In this document: in pieces, positions 20,789 to 32,224 of the stretch
How the letters are laid out: each line of letters opens with the position of its first letter
Numbering within the stretch: position 1 is the first letter of the stretch
Translations under genes and position numbers: made by a program
The notes under the pieces: model-generated
Seen by the model: only the letters and a program-made list of their open reading frames with translations
Told to the model about the DNA's origin: nothing
Database searches by the model: none
Assembly (NCBI GenBank): GCA_007570785.1
Contig: ML660774.1
Location: 8,943,969 to 9,007,968, forward strand
From: Antilocapra americana
Lineage: Eukaryota > Chordata > Mammalia > Artiodactyla > Antilocapridae
Direction of reading: 5' to 3'
Length of the DNA stretch: 64,000 nt

Positions 20789-21505
20789 GTACAGCCACTA
20801 TGGAGAACAGTGTGGAGATTCCTTAAAAAACTGCAAATAGAACTGCCATATGACCCAGCAATCCCACTGCTGGGCATACACACCAAGGAAACCAGAATTG
20901 AAAGAGACACGTGTACCCCAATGTTCATCGCCACACTGTTTACAATAGCCAGGACATGGAAGCAACCTAGATGTCCATCAACAGATGAATGGATAAGAAA
21001 GCTGTGGTACATATACACAATGGAATACTACTCAGCCATTAAAAAGAATACATTTGAATCAGTTCTGCTGAGGTGGATGAAACTGGAGCCTATTATAGAG
21101 TGAAGTAAGCCAGAAGGAAAAACAACAATACAGTATACTAACACATATATATGGAATTTAGAAAGATGGTAACGATAACCCTATATGTGAGAGAGCAAAA
21201 GAGACACAGATGTATAGAACAGTCTTTTGGACTCTATGGGAGAGGGCAAGGGTGGGATGGTATGGAGAATGGCATTGAAACATGTAAATTATCATATGTG
21301 AAATCAATAGCCAGCCCAGGTTTGATGCTTGATACAGGGTGCTCAGGGCTGGTGCATCGGGATGACCCAGAGAGATGGAATCGGGAGGGAGGTGGGAGGG
21401 GGGTTCTGGAAGGGGAACACATGTATACCCATGGCGGATTCATGTCAATGTATGGCAAGACCAACACGATAATGTAAAGAAAATAAATTAAAATAAATAA
21501 ATAAA
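20789..21505 (+). mobile_element. Ruminant L1 3' end inside BovB, with TSD
   Basis: 5'-truncated L1: an ORF2 tail (20810-21103, open 97 codons, with [15 protein letters not shown]), the 3' UTR with the gggaggggggttctgg tract, and an AAAT-repeat tail. Flanked by taaaaagcaaagaca at 20774-20788 and 21506-21520, an exact 15-bp target-site duplication taken from BovB. It is therefore younger than the host BovB. Confidence 0.95.
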
Positions 21506-21520
21506 TAAAAAGCAAAGACA

Positions 21521-21990
21521 ACATTTTGCTAACAAAGGTCTGTATAGTCAAAACTATGGTTTTTCCAGTATGTATGGATGTGAGAACTGGACCATAAAAA
21601 AGGCTGAGCACTGAAGAACTGACACTTTCGAACTACGGTGCTGGAGAAGACTCTTGAGAGTCCCTTGGACAGCAGGGTGATCAAACCAGTCAGTCCTAAA
21701 CAAAACCATCCCAAATACTCAATGGAAGGGCTGATGCTGAAAATAAAGCTCCAATACTTTGGACACCTGATGCAAAGAGCTGATTCAATCGAATAGACCC
21801 TGATGCTAGGAAAGATTGAAGGCAAAAAGAAAAGGGGGTGGCAGAGGATGAGATGGTTAGATAGCATCACTGACTAAATGGACATGAATTTGAGCAAATT
21901 CTGGGAGACAGCGAAGGACAAGGAAGCCTGGCCTGCTGTAGTCCATGGAGTTACAGAGTTAGACATGATTTAGTGACTGAACAATAGTAC
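21521..21990 (+). mobile_element. BovB 3' end (resumption of the large copy)
   Basis: Continues the host after the L1: acattttgctaacaaaggtc through the ORF2 C-terminal region and 3' UTR (gaaggacaaggaagcctggc) to the tail gtgactgaacaatag. Substitutions and indels break the frame. Confidence 0.9.
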
Positions 21991-22493
21991 TTTTGACTGG
22001 ATATAGAGAAATAACAGATTGTTTTGCATTGTGGTTATTAATTCCCTTAATCACCTGCACTTTGCATATCACGTTAAGGTTGCTATGTGACCTTGGAGCA
22101 GAATGCATTGTCTCCGTGGTAAAACTGCATTAATGTAGACATATTTCCCTTTTTTATCATCATATATTAGAAAAATATACATTTAAAATAGGTAACAGGG
22201 AAGAGTATTTCAAGTTTTGAGCCTGAGCTCAGTTCTCCCCAAAATTCAGATGTGTTCAGTCATGGACAGGGAGCAGAAAAAATAACCCACAGTAGCAGGA
22301 GAGTTTCTAAGTGCACAAGTCAGGTCCTAAGTCAGTGAGCCAAGGTGCGATATCTCACTTCTGTGGTTTCCTTGCTCTGATTTTTCCCTGCTCTACCCAC
22401 GTCACAGATTTGTGTTTGAGCCCTTAAGAGATGAGATGGCCACAGAGTATATGGAAAAGCAAGTTCACTAAAGCTCTGTGTGCCCTTCCAAGC
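21991..22493. other. No recognised feature
   Basis: About 500 bases with no repeat I can name. If the candidate exon at 22494-22638 is terminal, this would contain its 3' UTR on the minus strand; no convincing polyadenylation context stands out. Confidence 0.4.
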
Positions 22494-22638
22494 TCAGGGC
22501 AGCCCGTCCAGGGAGAGCAACACCATGCTGTACAACCGGATGTCCTTGATGTCCTGCCAGTCCAGGGCTTGCATCAGGTAAAACTGTAACCTGTGGTCAA
22601 GGAAACCATAAGGCCAACACCTGGAGAAGGCGGGACTC
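22494..22638 (-). CDS. Candidate terminal coding exon, unassigned
   Basis: Not recognised. On the minus strand, an acceptor-like ccctcaccactcag is followed by one base and 47 sense codons ending in a TGA at 22494-22496. The translation contains YGFLDHRLQFYLMQALDWQD and DIRLYSMVLLSLDGLP, which looks protein-like (amphipathic, few low-complexity residues). Alternative acceptors exist inside it (ccttctccag and ttccttgaccacag). The opposite strand also has an open frame with a GTAAAA donor. It may be a real last exon, a fragment of a processed pseudogene, or chance. Confidence 0.2.
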
Positions 22639-23797
22639 CTGAGTGGTGAGGGACATCAGCCATACGCTACACAAGTGAGGACAAGCCATTCTGTTTTCCA
22701 GTCACAGCATCCCTGAGGAGACACACTTGGCTACATTAGCTTCTTTCTGAGTTTTGTTACAGACTCTTGAGGTATAAGCATCACTGAGAAAATGATTTTG
22801 TAACTACTTAACTATTACAACTGTTTATGGGGATATCTTTACTCTTGTTAGTTGTGTGACCTGTGAAAACATAGGTGATAATTATATAATACAGTGTATA
22901 TGTCATATATATGTGGGTATTCAATTTACCTGGTCTTCTGATTACATATATGAATATACAGATTTATATCTCTATATCTCTATCTCTACATATCTGTATT
23001 TATTCTACCTGGTCTCCTGACTAGGGGAGCTTAATCCATAGAAACTATTGTTGGTATCAAAGTACTCTTTAGAAGGGGACTATACAGTTGAAAAATAACT
23101 CTGTACTTATAATACAGGGAAATGCTTCATGCGTTAAGAAAGAAGCAAACAAAAGTCATCAAACATCAAAAACCTCCAAAACATTATCCTCCACACACTG
23201 TTAATTTCTGTTACATTATACTTTCATTGTTCAATTTAATTGGATATTTAATCATTCTTAAATTCTAAAATTAGTTATACATTAAACTCCTTCGGGGGGA
23301 AATTTGAATGACCAGCAGCGAATTAAAATCTTCAAAGGAATCAGCTTTCTAATCCATTTTAGATTTTAGTGAACTTGGAGAAGACACTCTTTTTCAAAGC
23401 ATGCCAAATGGAACTGAGGAACTCAGATGATCTACATTCACACAAAAATGAATATTCACTTTTCACTTCTGATGGTCTTCAGAAACAGCCCCGCAACTAC
23501 GTAGATGTGTGAGAGTTACTTGGGGATAATAACATGCTAATGCTATCAAATATAAAGTCTTTACCACATTTAAAATCCCAGTCAACTTTCTTTTATATGT
23601 TCCTCTGAGCAAGGATTTCATTGAAATAGGATGAGACAAGATTATAGCTCCCTTTTAACAGCCAACTCTGCTCCACCTTCATCAAGCATTCTGCTTATTC
23701 CTGATAACTTGTTCCCTTTGATATGGTTCACACATTGATTTTGTGTGACATTCCCCCCACCCCTCCTTGAGAACCCCTCAGGAATTTCCTCAGGTAG
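22639..23797. other. No recognised feature; short (TATC)n-like tract
   Basis: About 1.15 kb, AT-rich. A degenerate TATC/TCTA simple repeat lies at about 22960-23000. Nothing else is recognised. Confidence 0.5.
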
Positions 23798-23807
23798 AGA
23801 TGGAAAC

Positions 23808-24021
23808 GTGGTGGCTTCCCTGGTGACTCAGACAGTAAAGAATCTGCCCGCAGTGCAGGAGATCTGAGTTCAATCCCTGGGTTTGGAAGATCCCCTGGAG
23901 GAGGGCATGGTAACCCACTCCAGTATGCTTGCCTGGAAGGCATTAACAGAGGAGTCTGGTGGGCTACAGTCCATGGGGTCGAAAAGAGTTGGACACGACT
24001 GAGTGACAAAGCACAGCACAA
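23808..24021 (+). repeat. Bov-tA SINE with TSD
   Basis: Near full-length Bov-tA. Exact 10-bp flanking repeat agatggaaac at 23798-23807 and 24022-24031. It inserted at, or just upstream of, the 5' edge of the BovB fragment that follows. Confidence 0.93.
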
Positions 24022-24031
24022 AGATGGAAAC

Positions 24032-24675
24032 AAGGGAAACAGTGACAGGGTTTCTTTTCTTGGGCTCTAAAATCACTGCAGATGGTGACTGAAGCCAGGA
24101 AATTAAAAGACACTTGCTCCCTGGAAGAAAAGCTATGACAAACCTAGACAGCAAATTAAAAAGCAGAGACACTACTTTGCCAACAAAGGTCCGTCTAGTC
24201 AAAGCTGTGGTTTTTCCAGTAGTCATGTATGAATGTGAGAGTTGGACTATAAAGAAAGCAGAGTGCCAAAGAACTGATGCTTCTGAACTGTGGTGTTGGA
24301 GAAGACTCTTGAGAGTCCCTTGGACTGCAAGGAGGTCCAAACAGCCCATCCTAAAGGAGATCAGTCCTGACTATTCATTGGGAGTGAGAATACTCATTGG
24401 AGCTGAAGCTCCAATCCTTTGGCCACCTGATGTGAAGAACTGACTACTGGAAAAGATCTTGATGCTAGGAAAGATTGAAGGCAGGAGGACAAGGGGACAA
24501 CAGAGGATGAGATGGTTGGATGGCATCATTGACTCCATGGACATGAGTCTGGGTAAACTCCGAGAGCTGGTGATGGACAGGGAAGCCTGGTGTGATGGAC
24601 AGGGAAGCCTGGTGTGCTGCAGTCCACGGGGTTGCAGAGTCGGACATGACTGAGCAACTGAACTGACTGAAGAGA
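24032..24675 (+). mobile_element. BovB LINE 3' end
   Basis: ORF2 C-terminal region and 3' UTR, ending actgagcaactgaactgact. A 109-codon frame survives (24114-24443, with VMYECESWTIKKAE). Two small local duplications are visible: an exact 22-base tandem repeat of gtgatggacagggaagcctg plus gt at about 24571-24614, and a tactcattgg-type repeat near 24378-24402. Confidence 0.93.
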
Positions 24676-26321
24676 TGCTGTTTATGTATCATAAATGTCT
24701 AGGGTCATTCCCTGAGGCTATCTACCAATAAGCCTCAATATTATAGAAGGCGGGAACCATTGTTTCACCACAAGGACCTTATTGTGAGTACCAGTGACTT
24801 CAAAGTAGTTGCCCTTGAGCTTCACCTTACCACCCTGTTGTGTTGCCAGTCCTCATCTAGAGAGCCATGTTTCCTCACCCAGGACTCTCTCCCCTCTTCT
24901 TGTGGCGCAGTGGTCAAAAGAGGGGAGACAACAGGCAGAGGATGGAGCCACATGTGAAGACACAGCAAATTTGGGGGGGTTCTGGAGGAGACTTAGGCCA
25001 GGGTCAGATTATTTGACTTACCTGACCAATCACCCTCATGTAGACACTATGGTGAAACCAAAAATCATACTAGTTTAGTGCATTTCTGGCAAATGACCCA
25101 GTCATCTAGTTGCTACTGTTTTCGAATACTCTTCTCCCTGTAAATGCTTTCCATCACCATGAGCAGATGGAGTGAGAGAACACAAAATTGTGGGAATAAC
25201 CTCTCATCACATGTATCAATCTGTGAATTTCCTCCAGGCAGTGTTGCTGAGGATTCTATAAAATTTGTCTGTAATTATAAACATAGTAAGAGTATCTGTC
25301 TGTACATCTTTGAAGGGAATTATGCAAGAGAGGTCATCTCATTAAAGTTGATCTTGCCGGAGGGTGTCACAGCTTAAAAAGGGTAGAAGTGATTTTTACA
25401 TATCAGAAAAAAGAGTGATGATGTATGGCTCACAGATGCTTCATTATTTGAAAAACAAACATGACAAAAGAGGTCATGTGTTAACTGCTGAGTTTATAAA
25501 TAGAATCACTACATTACATGTTGTGTGTGAATAATAAAATGACAAGTCAGAACTCTTAAGCTGAGAAAAACACTGTGAGAAAAGCCTGTGATTACTGTTG
25601 CATTTCATTACAACCGTTCACCTGATTATAATTCAAGTATTATATTCAGAAATGTATTGAACACATGAGTTAAGTCAGTTCTTTAGTGGACGAATATAAG
25701 CCATCAGAAGATGTCCTTTTCCTCTTTAAGAGTTTGGAGGGTCACTGCAAATAAGGGATCCTATATTCTCCTTAGAAACATGGCATATGTCTTTTCCTGT
25801 CCCAAATATTTTTTTTCTACAACCATGAATACTGCCTATTTTCTAAGAGTTTTTCCTAGTCCATTGGGTATTGTGGTTAGGGTGGAGGAAAGAGGGAAGA
25901 GGTTATCTATTTGGCCTAAAATCTTGTGTTAATTCATGTCTATTGATTTCATCAAGCCTGAAAAATTAATCATTTCATGGCTCCAGATGAATTAAAAAAT
26001 ATGCCATGTTATTTCCAAAATTACGGCTGCACTGCTTGAATATTAAATCTGTTTCAGACTTAACAGACTTCATAATTTACAAAATGAACTAGATTAGTAT
26101 TTTGGAATATACGTACATGTCTTCCGTGGACAATTACGATTGGGTAATGATGGACTGTGGGGGGAACAGGTCTGTGGGAGGCTGAGCAGTGATCAAGGAC
26201 TGACAGGAAGGGATTTCTCTCCTTCTGAGTTCAACCTCTGCTCACTCACACCACTGTTTTCCACCCGTTCTTGTACCCCTGGGATCACACTCCCTAATAA
26301 AAGAGTAGCATCTGCCAACAC
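24676..26321. other. No recognised feature
   Basis: About 1.65 kb, with ORFs up to 98 codons but no domain, splice structure or repeat I can name. Confidence 0.45.
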
Positions 26322-27098
26322 TTGTTGTTCAGTCATGTCCTACGTTTTGCAACCCCATGGACTGCAGCACATGAGGCTTCCTTGTCCTTCACCATCTCCC
26401 AGAGTGTGCTCAAATTCATGTCCACTGAGTCAGTGATGCCATCCAACCATCTCATCTCAACTGTTGTTTGCTTCTCCTCCTGCCTTCAATCCTTCCCAGC
26501 ATCAGGGTCTTTTCCAAGGAGTCAGTTCTTCTCATCAGGTGACCAAAGTATTGGAGCTTCACTTTCAGCATCAGTCCTTCCACTGAGTATTCACTGTTGA
26601 CCTCCTTTAGGATTGACTGGTTTGATCTCCCTGCTGTCCAAGGGACTCTCAAGAGCATTCTCCAGCACCACTGGAGAAAGCACCAATTCTTCAGTGCTCA
26701 GCCTTCTTTATGGTCCCACTCTCACATCCATACATGTCATTGCTGCTGCTAAATCACTTCAGTCGTGTCTGACTCTTTGCAACCCCATAGACGGTAGCCT
26801 ACGAGGCTTTCCCGTCCCTGGGATTCTCCAGGCAAGAGTACTGGGGTGGGTTGCCACTGCCTTCTCCAAAGCATGAAAGTGAAAAGTGAAAGTAAAGTTG
26901 CTCAGTCGTCTCCTACTCTTAGCAACCCCATGGACTGCAGCCCACCAGGCTCCTCCGTCCATGGGATTTTTCAAGCAAGAGTACTGGAGTGGGTTGCCAT
27001 TGCCCTCTCTGTACATGACTACTGGTAAAACCATAGCTTTCACTATATGGACTTCTGTCAGCAATGTGATGTCTCTGCTTTTTAATATGCTGTCTAGG
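26322..27098 (-). mobile_element. BovB LINE 3' end, antisense, hosting Bov-A2
   Basis: Antisense BovB 3' end in two parts, 26322-26736 and 27012-27098. The host reads ctcacatccatacatg, is interrupted, and resumes at tacatgactactggtaaaac. Its internal edge (tctgctttttaatatgctgt) ends at a GTTT microsatellite. Confidence 0.92.
26737..27011 (-). repeat. Bov-A2 SINE (dimer), antisense, inside BovB
   Basis: Two similar Bov-A units in tandem, each with the gactctttgcaacccc/tactggagtgggttgcc landmarks, joined by the typical gcatgaaagtgaaaagtgaa linker. Bov-A2 derives from BovB and Bov-tA pieces and is found in ruminants. Flanked by tacatg at 26731-26736 and 27012-27017. Confidence 0.9.
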
Positions 27099-27126
27099 GT
27101 TTTTTTGTTTGTTTGTTTGTTTGTTT
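27099..27126. repeat. (GTTT)n microsatellite
   Basis: Five to six GTTT units at the edge of the antisense BovB, a position where simple repeats often arise. Confidence 0.9.
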
Positions 27127-29402
27127 TGCTATATAGGGACCCAAGTCCAAACAATGATAGCAAATTTATTTTGTACTTTGCACTTCAGTCCATACCCAAA
27201 GTGACTTAAAATAAGCAAACCCATTTTTTGCAGAGTATGCTTGGTGTGATGAGTCAACTCTTCTCTTTCATATTCAAAAGTTTCTGATCTTGTTCATGTA
27301 AAAAGTGAATCTATCTTCCCACATAGATGAGGGCATCTACAACTTTTGCCTGGCAGCCCTCCCACCCTTGGTGGTAGCAGAGAATAAAAGTACTGAGGGA
27401 GTCATAGAAGATGGCAGGAAATTTGGAAAGAAAAGGGGCTGAATGAGAAGTAATATTCTCATCAAAACTCAGTCTCATCAAAAATATCAAGAATTGTAAG
27501 AATGCCTTTAAAAATATAAACTTGTTTCTATAGACTCAGAGCAGATACCTTGAAGGTGCTCCAGGATAGAGGCAGGAAAAATGTGCAGAAGAGTAACCCT
27601 TGGTGGTGTTGCCCTGCCCTGGGGGCTTTGCCGAAAGCTGCAGGCAAGTCCTGGTATGTCTTAGAAACATGTGAAAGGGGAAAACTTTCACGTCCTCAGT
27701 AGAGAGCCTTCTGTTAAAGAGAAGAGAGACCAGTAAGGCGGGAAGAGCTTGGTAAGACCTGGAGTGGTTCAGCCAGGCACCCCCGGTGTCACGTTTGTCG
27801 GTAACAAGAGACACCGCATCCACTATGCATTTCTCAGTCAACAATGCCTAGAGTTTGAAGATCCTAACAATGTCTCCAGACATAAAAATAGACATGAAGG
27901 TGTTCTCTGCAGGCAGGGCAAGTATAAATTTGTCCTGTACTCCTGGTAGCTTTAAAGCACCTGATTGGGGTTAGAGGATTTTTGGGCCAACTGCTTCGAA
28001 AACAATTCCTTGTGAGGCTGTGCTCTTGGCAGTGCTAAGTGCTCAGAGGAGGCTGAGTTATTACAGTGATGCTCAGCATTATCCAAAGAAAACTGTTTGA
28101 GGGCTCCAACTTTGAGAGAGTTTCATGAAATTTTTCTCGTAGCTTCATTATCCATCACATGGTCAGCAGAGGTCCAAGAAGTAGAGTTTCCACAGGCAAG
28201 TGAAAGGGAGGAGAAGCCATGTAGTAGGATAACGAGACACATAACAGCCACTCAAACAGTGGCCAAAGCCATCCTGGGCTGGATGCAGTGATTCAGCACA
28301 GTTTTGTTGCATACAGGAAGAGATGCTGACAGAAGATTTAAATGACGATTGTTTTTTTTTAATCTTCCTTCATAGTTTTTTTAAAGAGTAGGCAGTTTTT
28401 GGTTCCATGACAAATAGACAAGGATGAATATTTTGAGACAAGAAACATATGGTTCCATATCATGGGACAGGGCTAGTAGGCAATACTAAGATACTGAACA
28501 GAAGTTTAGATCTTATTCCAAACTGCCTAAGCCATTTTAGATTTTCTTATCAGTATTACAAAGACAAATGACTATTTTCACATCTTCCAAAGTCAGAACA
28601 ACATTGTATCAAGAATTTATTTGGTGATGCTTAGCTGCCCTCCCAGGGTTATTGAAAAGAATAACTAAAATGATGGTTGTGAACTAGTTTTATAAAAATA
28701 TAGGTAGTAAACCCATGATGGTTATTGTTATTGCTGTTACGGAAATAGGTGGATTTCATCCCAATCTTAAAGGGAAACCCCTTAGAATATGAATTGCCTT
28801 TATTTGTAGAAGCCTAATGACAACTTGAATGTTAGAAGGAGCCCTTTTCAATCTCATTCTATTCAGTCTTATTATTAAATACTTGGTAAATTGAGTTGAA
28901 AGTGTGCTAATTGGATTTTGGACAATCCAAAGCCAAGGATAAATGCTTTAGGAGAAGATTAGAATATAATAGGATTCTGATAAACTTTAGGAAATAGGCC
29001 ACTGTCCACCAAATGAGATTTCCTAAACGTGTCCACAGAGGCCCAAAGTATATAATAAAGCAAAATACCTGTAGTAACAAGATGCATTCATCTCTGAGAA
29101 ACATGGCCTTTATATACACTTACTGAATTTTTATTTTTCTAGTTTTTCTTTGTTTCTAAATTTAGGTTTTCTGCTCTTCCACTTCTCCCCTCTGCTTCCT
29201 CCATGAGTGTTTCTCGTATACTGAGTTTCCCCCATTGTTCTTCCCTGCCGTGTTGAGTTAAAAGGTGAATCAATGCAGATGGTATTAGTTTTAAGGAAGG
29301 ACTGCACTGGTGATTTCCAGGAAAGTTGTCATGTGGTTCTGGACTTGGGGATACAAAAATAACTTACGGAAATTTCATGAAGCCTTTCCATACACTACCC
29401 TG
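27127..29402. other. No recognised feature
   Basis: About 2.3 kb without a repeat I can name. ORFs at 27536-27844 (minus strand) and 27749-27949 (plus strand) overlap each other antisense and have no domain. It could contain very old repeats below my recognition limit. Confidence 0.4.
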
Positions 29403-29409
29403 TGGTCAG

Positions 29410-29592
29410 GAGGGGCTTCCCAGGTGGCTCAGTGGTAAAGAATCCACCTGCAATGCAGGAAACGCAGGAGACAAGGGTTTGCTCTCTGAGTCAGGAAGAT
29501 CCCCTGGAGGAGGGCATGGCAACCCACTCCAATGTTCTTGCCTGGAGAGGCGCCTAGCAGGCTATAGTCCAGGGGGTCACAAAGAGCATGCA
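29410..29592 (+). repeat. Bov-tA SINE
   Basis: Bov-tA with a recognisable head (gcttcccaggtggctcagtg) and a truncated tail ending near gggtcacaaagagc. Flanked by tggtcag at 29403-29409 and 29593-29599, a probable 7-bp target-site duplication. Confidence 0.9.
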
Positions 29593-30689
29593 TGGTCAGA
29601 AGAGAATGGTATACTAAGTCTCTCTTGGCACGGAGAGAGGGGAAAGCCAGCGGCTGTTTTTTTCACATGCATCTTTACCACCGGACTCTGGCCATCATAA
29701 CTAGCTTCACTACTGGAATCATCTCACACTCTTCCACCGTACCACATCATCATTTTTTTCTTTAAGGTGCTTGTGATAGTTAGGTCACAATCCTTGCTTT
29801 TCAATGCTTAGAACGCTAAAATGCTCTAGCTTTCTTTTCTGTATTTGTTTCTGTGTGAGTGTACTGTCCACCTACAATGTAACCACTTTTTGTGTTGCTT
29901 TTAATGGCCATCTTTAGGGGAATTTTGAGAATGACATCAAACAAGATCTTGTAAGATCACCGGCTCCGAAACCATCACTGAGTCTCTGTTTGGTCTCTAG
30001 CTCCTTTTCACTGTCTGCCAGGCGCCTCCTATAATTATCTAAAAGTAGCACTGATTGTGGTTGCTTCAGGCTCGTGTATTTCTCTCAAAGAGAATTCTGC
30101 TGTTAAAAGAAATTATGGAAAGAGGCTAGAAAGGGTATGGCAATCCACCTTCAAGGAATGCTCTGATACCCCCTCGGCTGGGATGCTGACATCAGAGGGT
30201 CTTCAGCTCTTTCCCGTCTTCAGGGACAGGTAGTTTCCTCTGTCTAATTTATGGATCTGAGTCAGTTTTCAGGCTCCTGAAAAGGAGCTGGAGTCCCACG
30301 GGTCAGGCCCCGGCGCCAAAGCAGCAACCACTCACAGTGATGATGTCCCAGTCTTTCTCTAGTGGGGCTGCCGGCCGCTAGTTCAGGCCGCATCACTCCA
30401 GAGAAGACGGCCTTGAACCCGAAGAGAACAAGCCTGGGCTGCTGCTGACACCTGGGGCCTTGGTGTGTCATTCCAGTCCCTCTCTGAGGGCGGGGTGGGT
30501 GGGGGGTCAGGTAGCACACAACGCCCCCTCTGAGACGAGGCTCTTGGTGGGTACGTACAGTCTGCTAACCCCTCACAGGTCGTTTTCCTGGCCCTCACCA
30601 GTAGAAATCAGGATAGATTTGCTCGGTATTTGGGTCAGTCCACACTGAGTCCTTTGTCTAGAGAATAAGAGGTCTGGTAGTGGGAAGGC
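29593..30689. other. No recognised feature; locally GC-rich
   Basis: About 1.1 kb. The 30280-30600 part is GC-rich with several CpG. ORFs on both strands there are short and domain-free. No promoter motif is convincing. Confidence 0.4.
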
Positions 30690-32002
30690 CAGGTGAAAGC
30701 CCTTAAAAGTCAGCCCTGACACTGCCAACATAGTGAATAAAAGTAGTACCGCACCCCAGGTGGTAGGGGAAATGGCTGAAATCAGTGCCTCCCTTAAGAT
30801 CTAAAGGATCATTCTCCATTTAATATGCTCGTCCGGAGGATGACCACAGACCACAGGGAGCAGCCCCAGCTGTAGGGTCCATGCCTGATGTTGGATCTTG
30901 ACTTAACTTGGCCTGGAGGTATACGACAAGTGTTGTTTGATCTGGCAAGAGAGTCTTTCCCTCTCCTTATCGGAAAAGAAAATCAGAAGCAATTTACATT
31001 CACTTATAATATATAAGAGTATACATTTACTGCTCTGCCCTGGGGCTTTGTGAACTCTCTCTCCTTCTGCCATTATATAATCTGCCATGTTCAGAACTGT
31101 CTGGAATGCCTACAGACTATCACATTGAGTCACTGTATTACGCGAATAATAAAGTAGGATATGCAAGAAGGGGCTAGCATGCTTGGAAGCTCTGTTTAGA
31201 TATATGGGCTCCATGAGGTGGGATATAAACCTCATGAACAGTCAGAATACTTCGCCATCAGTTAAAATCGTCAGCAGCCAGAGATCATGGACAACGTGCC
31301 AAGACACACCAGCCAAAGGATTAATAAAAGATAAATTACTGCATCGCACCTCCCACCATGAATAACACATTAAATGAAACAATAAAACAATAAAACCCAT
31401 GAATAATACCTCCCACCATTAGATAACACAATGCCTGGTAAGTCTCTGGGTTTTTGAGTTTGTGTATTCCACACCTGGAAATACTAATCTAGACCATGTA
31501 CTTAGTAACAGAAAGAACTGCCTGCTTAAGAGTGGTCACAGTGGCCTAGACAACATGTATTGGCTTCTACTTACCAAGGCTGATGAGCTGTTTCTGCCAT
31601 CCGATGACCAACTTGCCAGTAACAGAGGTCGACACTGGCACCATTTCCCAAGAAAATGAACTGGCCACTGGCGGCAAGCTGAAGACACTGCACCCTTCCA
31701 CCCTGGAAGAGCAGACAATCACAGGACCAGACACACACTCCAGATTTAGGTTTGCCTTTCCTGCTCCAAGAGTCGACAGAGTGTTTGATCTGCTGGCATG
31801 GGATTTGGTATGGCTCACTCTATAACAAAGGAGATGTGAAGGAGGATATCATGGGGCCCACTAGTCATGTTACAGAATGCTGCAGGGAGGATGGAGCATC
31901 CGAATGGCCCGCTGAAGGTATAGCTGAAGCACTAGCTCAGTGGTGCTACTTTCTGAGGATGGGTCACACCCCTTTAGAATGCAATACCCACCTTGAATCA
32001 GA
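30690..32002 (+). repeat. ERVL-type endogenous retrovirus internal remnant
   Basis: An old, heavily mutated class III (ERVL-like) endogenous retroviral internal region. The strongest part is 31583-31830, whose residues resemble the integrase core (see next entry). The 5' half (30690-31490) is assigned only by a weak overall resemblance and could be something else. No LTRs of the same family are visible at its ends. The 3' end is cut by an antisense Bov-tA at about 32003. Confidence 0.45.
31583..31830 (+). pseudogene. ERVL integrase-like fragment, broken
   Basis: An open stretch of about 80 codons contains DTHSRFRFAFPAP, which resembles the segment after the first catalytic Asp of ERVL integrases. 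The upstream segment that should carry the Trp-x-x-Asp signature reads Gly-Gly-Lys-Leu, so the catalytic Asp is absent, and the frame changes at about 31790, where an adjacent frame continues. Described as seen; no function remains. Confidence 0.5.
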
Positions 32003-32210
32003 AAGTGAAAGAAAGTGAAGTCACTCAGTTGTGTCCGACTCACTGTGACCCCATGGACTGCAGCCTACCAGGCTCCTCCATCCATGGGATTTTCTAGGCA
32101 AGAGTACTGGAGTGGGGTGCCATTGCCTTTTCCAGGGGATCTTCCAGACCCAGGGATCTTCTGCATTGTAGGCAGATACTTTATCATCTGAGCCACCAGG
32201 GAAGGGAGGG
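32003..32210 (-). repeat. Bov-tA SINE, antisense
   Basis: Antisense Bov-tA with ccaccagggaagg at the tRNA-like head. A run of about 14 A lies just beyond the head at about 32211-32224, on the wrong side to be the SINE's own tail, so it belongs to the target or to a separate event. The B box region is partly deleted. Confidence 0.9.
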
Positions 32211-32224
32211 AAAAAAAAAAAAAG

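Larger units (their letters stand above)
17300..21990 (+). mobile_element. BovB LINE (RTE clade), long degenerate copy with nested insertions
   Basis: The longest autonomous element in the window. In order: a short 5' UTR remnant (about 17320-17480), the AP-endonuclease region (17640-18400), a linker (18400-18943), the first reverse-transcriptase part (18971-19284), a nested BovB (19285-19888), the second reverse-transcriptase part (19889-20542), an antisense Bov-tA (about 20543-20752), an L1 3' end (20789-21505), and the BovB 3' end (21521-21990). The reading frame is broken many times. The start is approximate because the 5' region is eroded. Much more diverged than the fragment at 51.5 kb, so probably one of the older copies here. 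Confidence 0.9.

Noticed and set aside
30280..30600. A CpG-island promoter
   Set aside because: The stretch is GC-rich but short, CpG are few, and no adjacent first exon or core promoter element is convincing.
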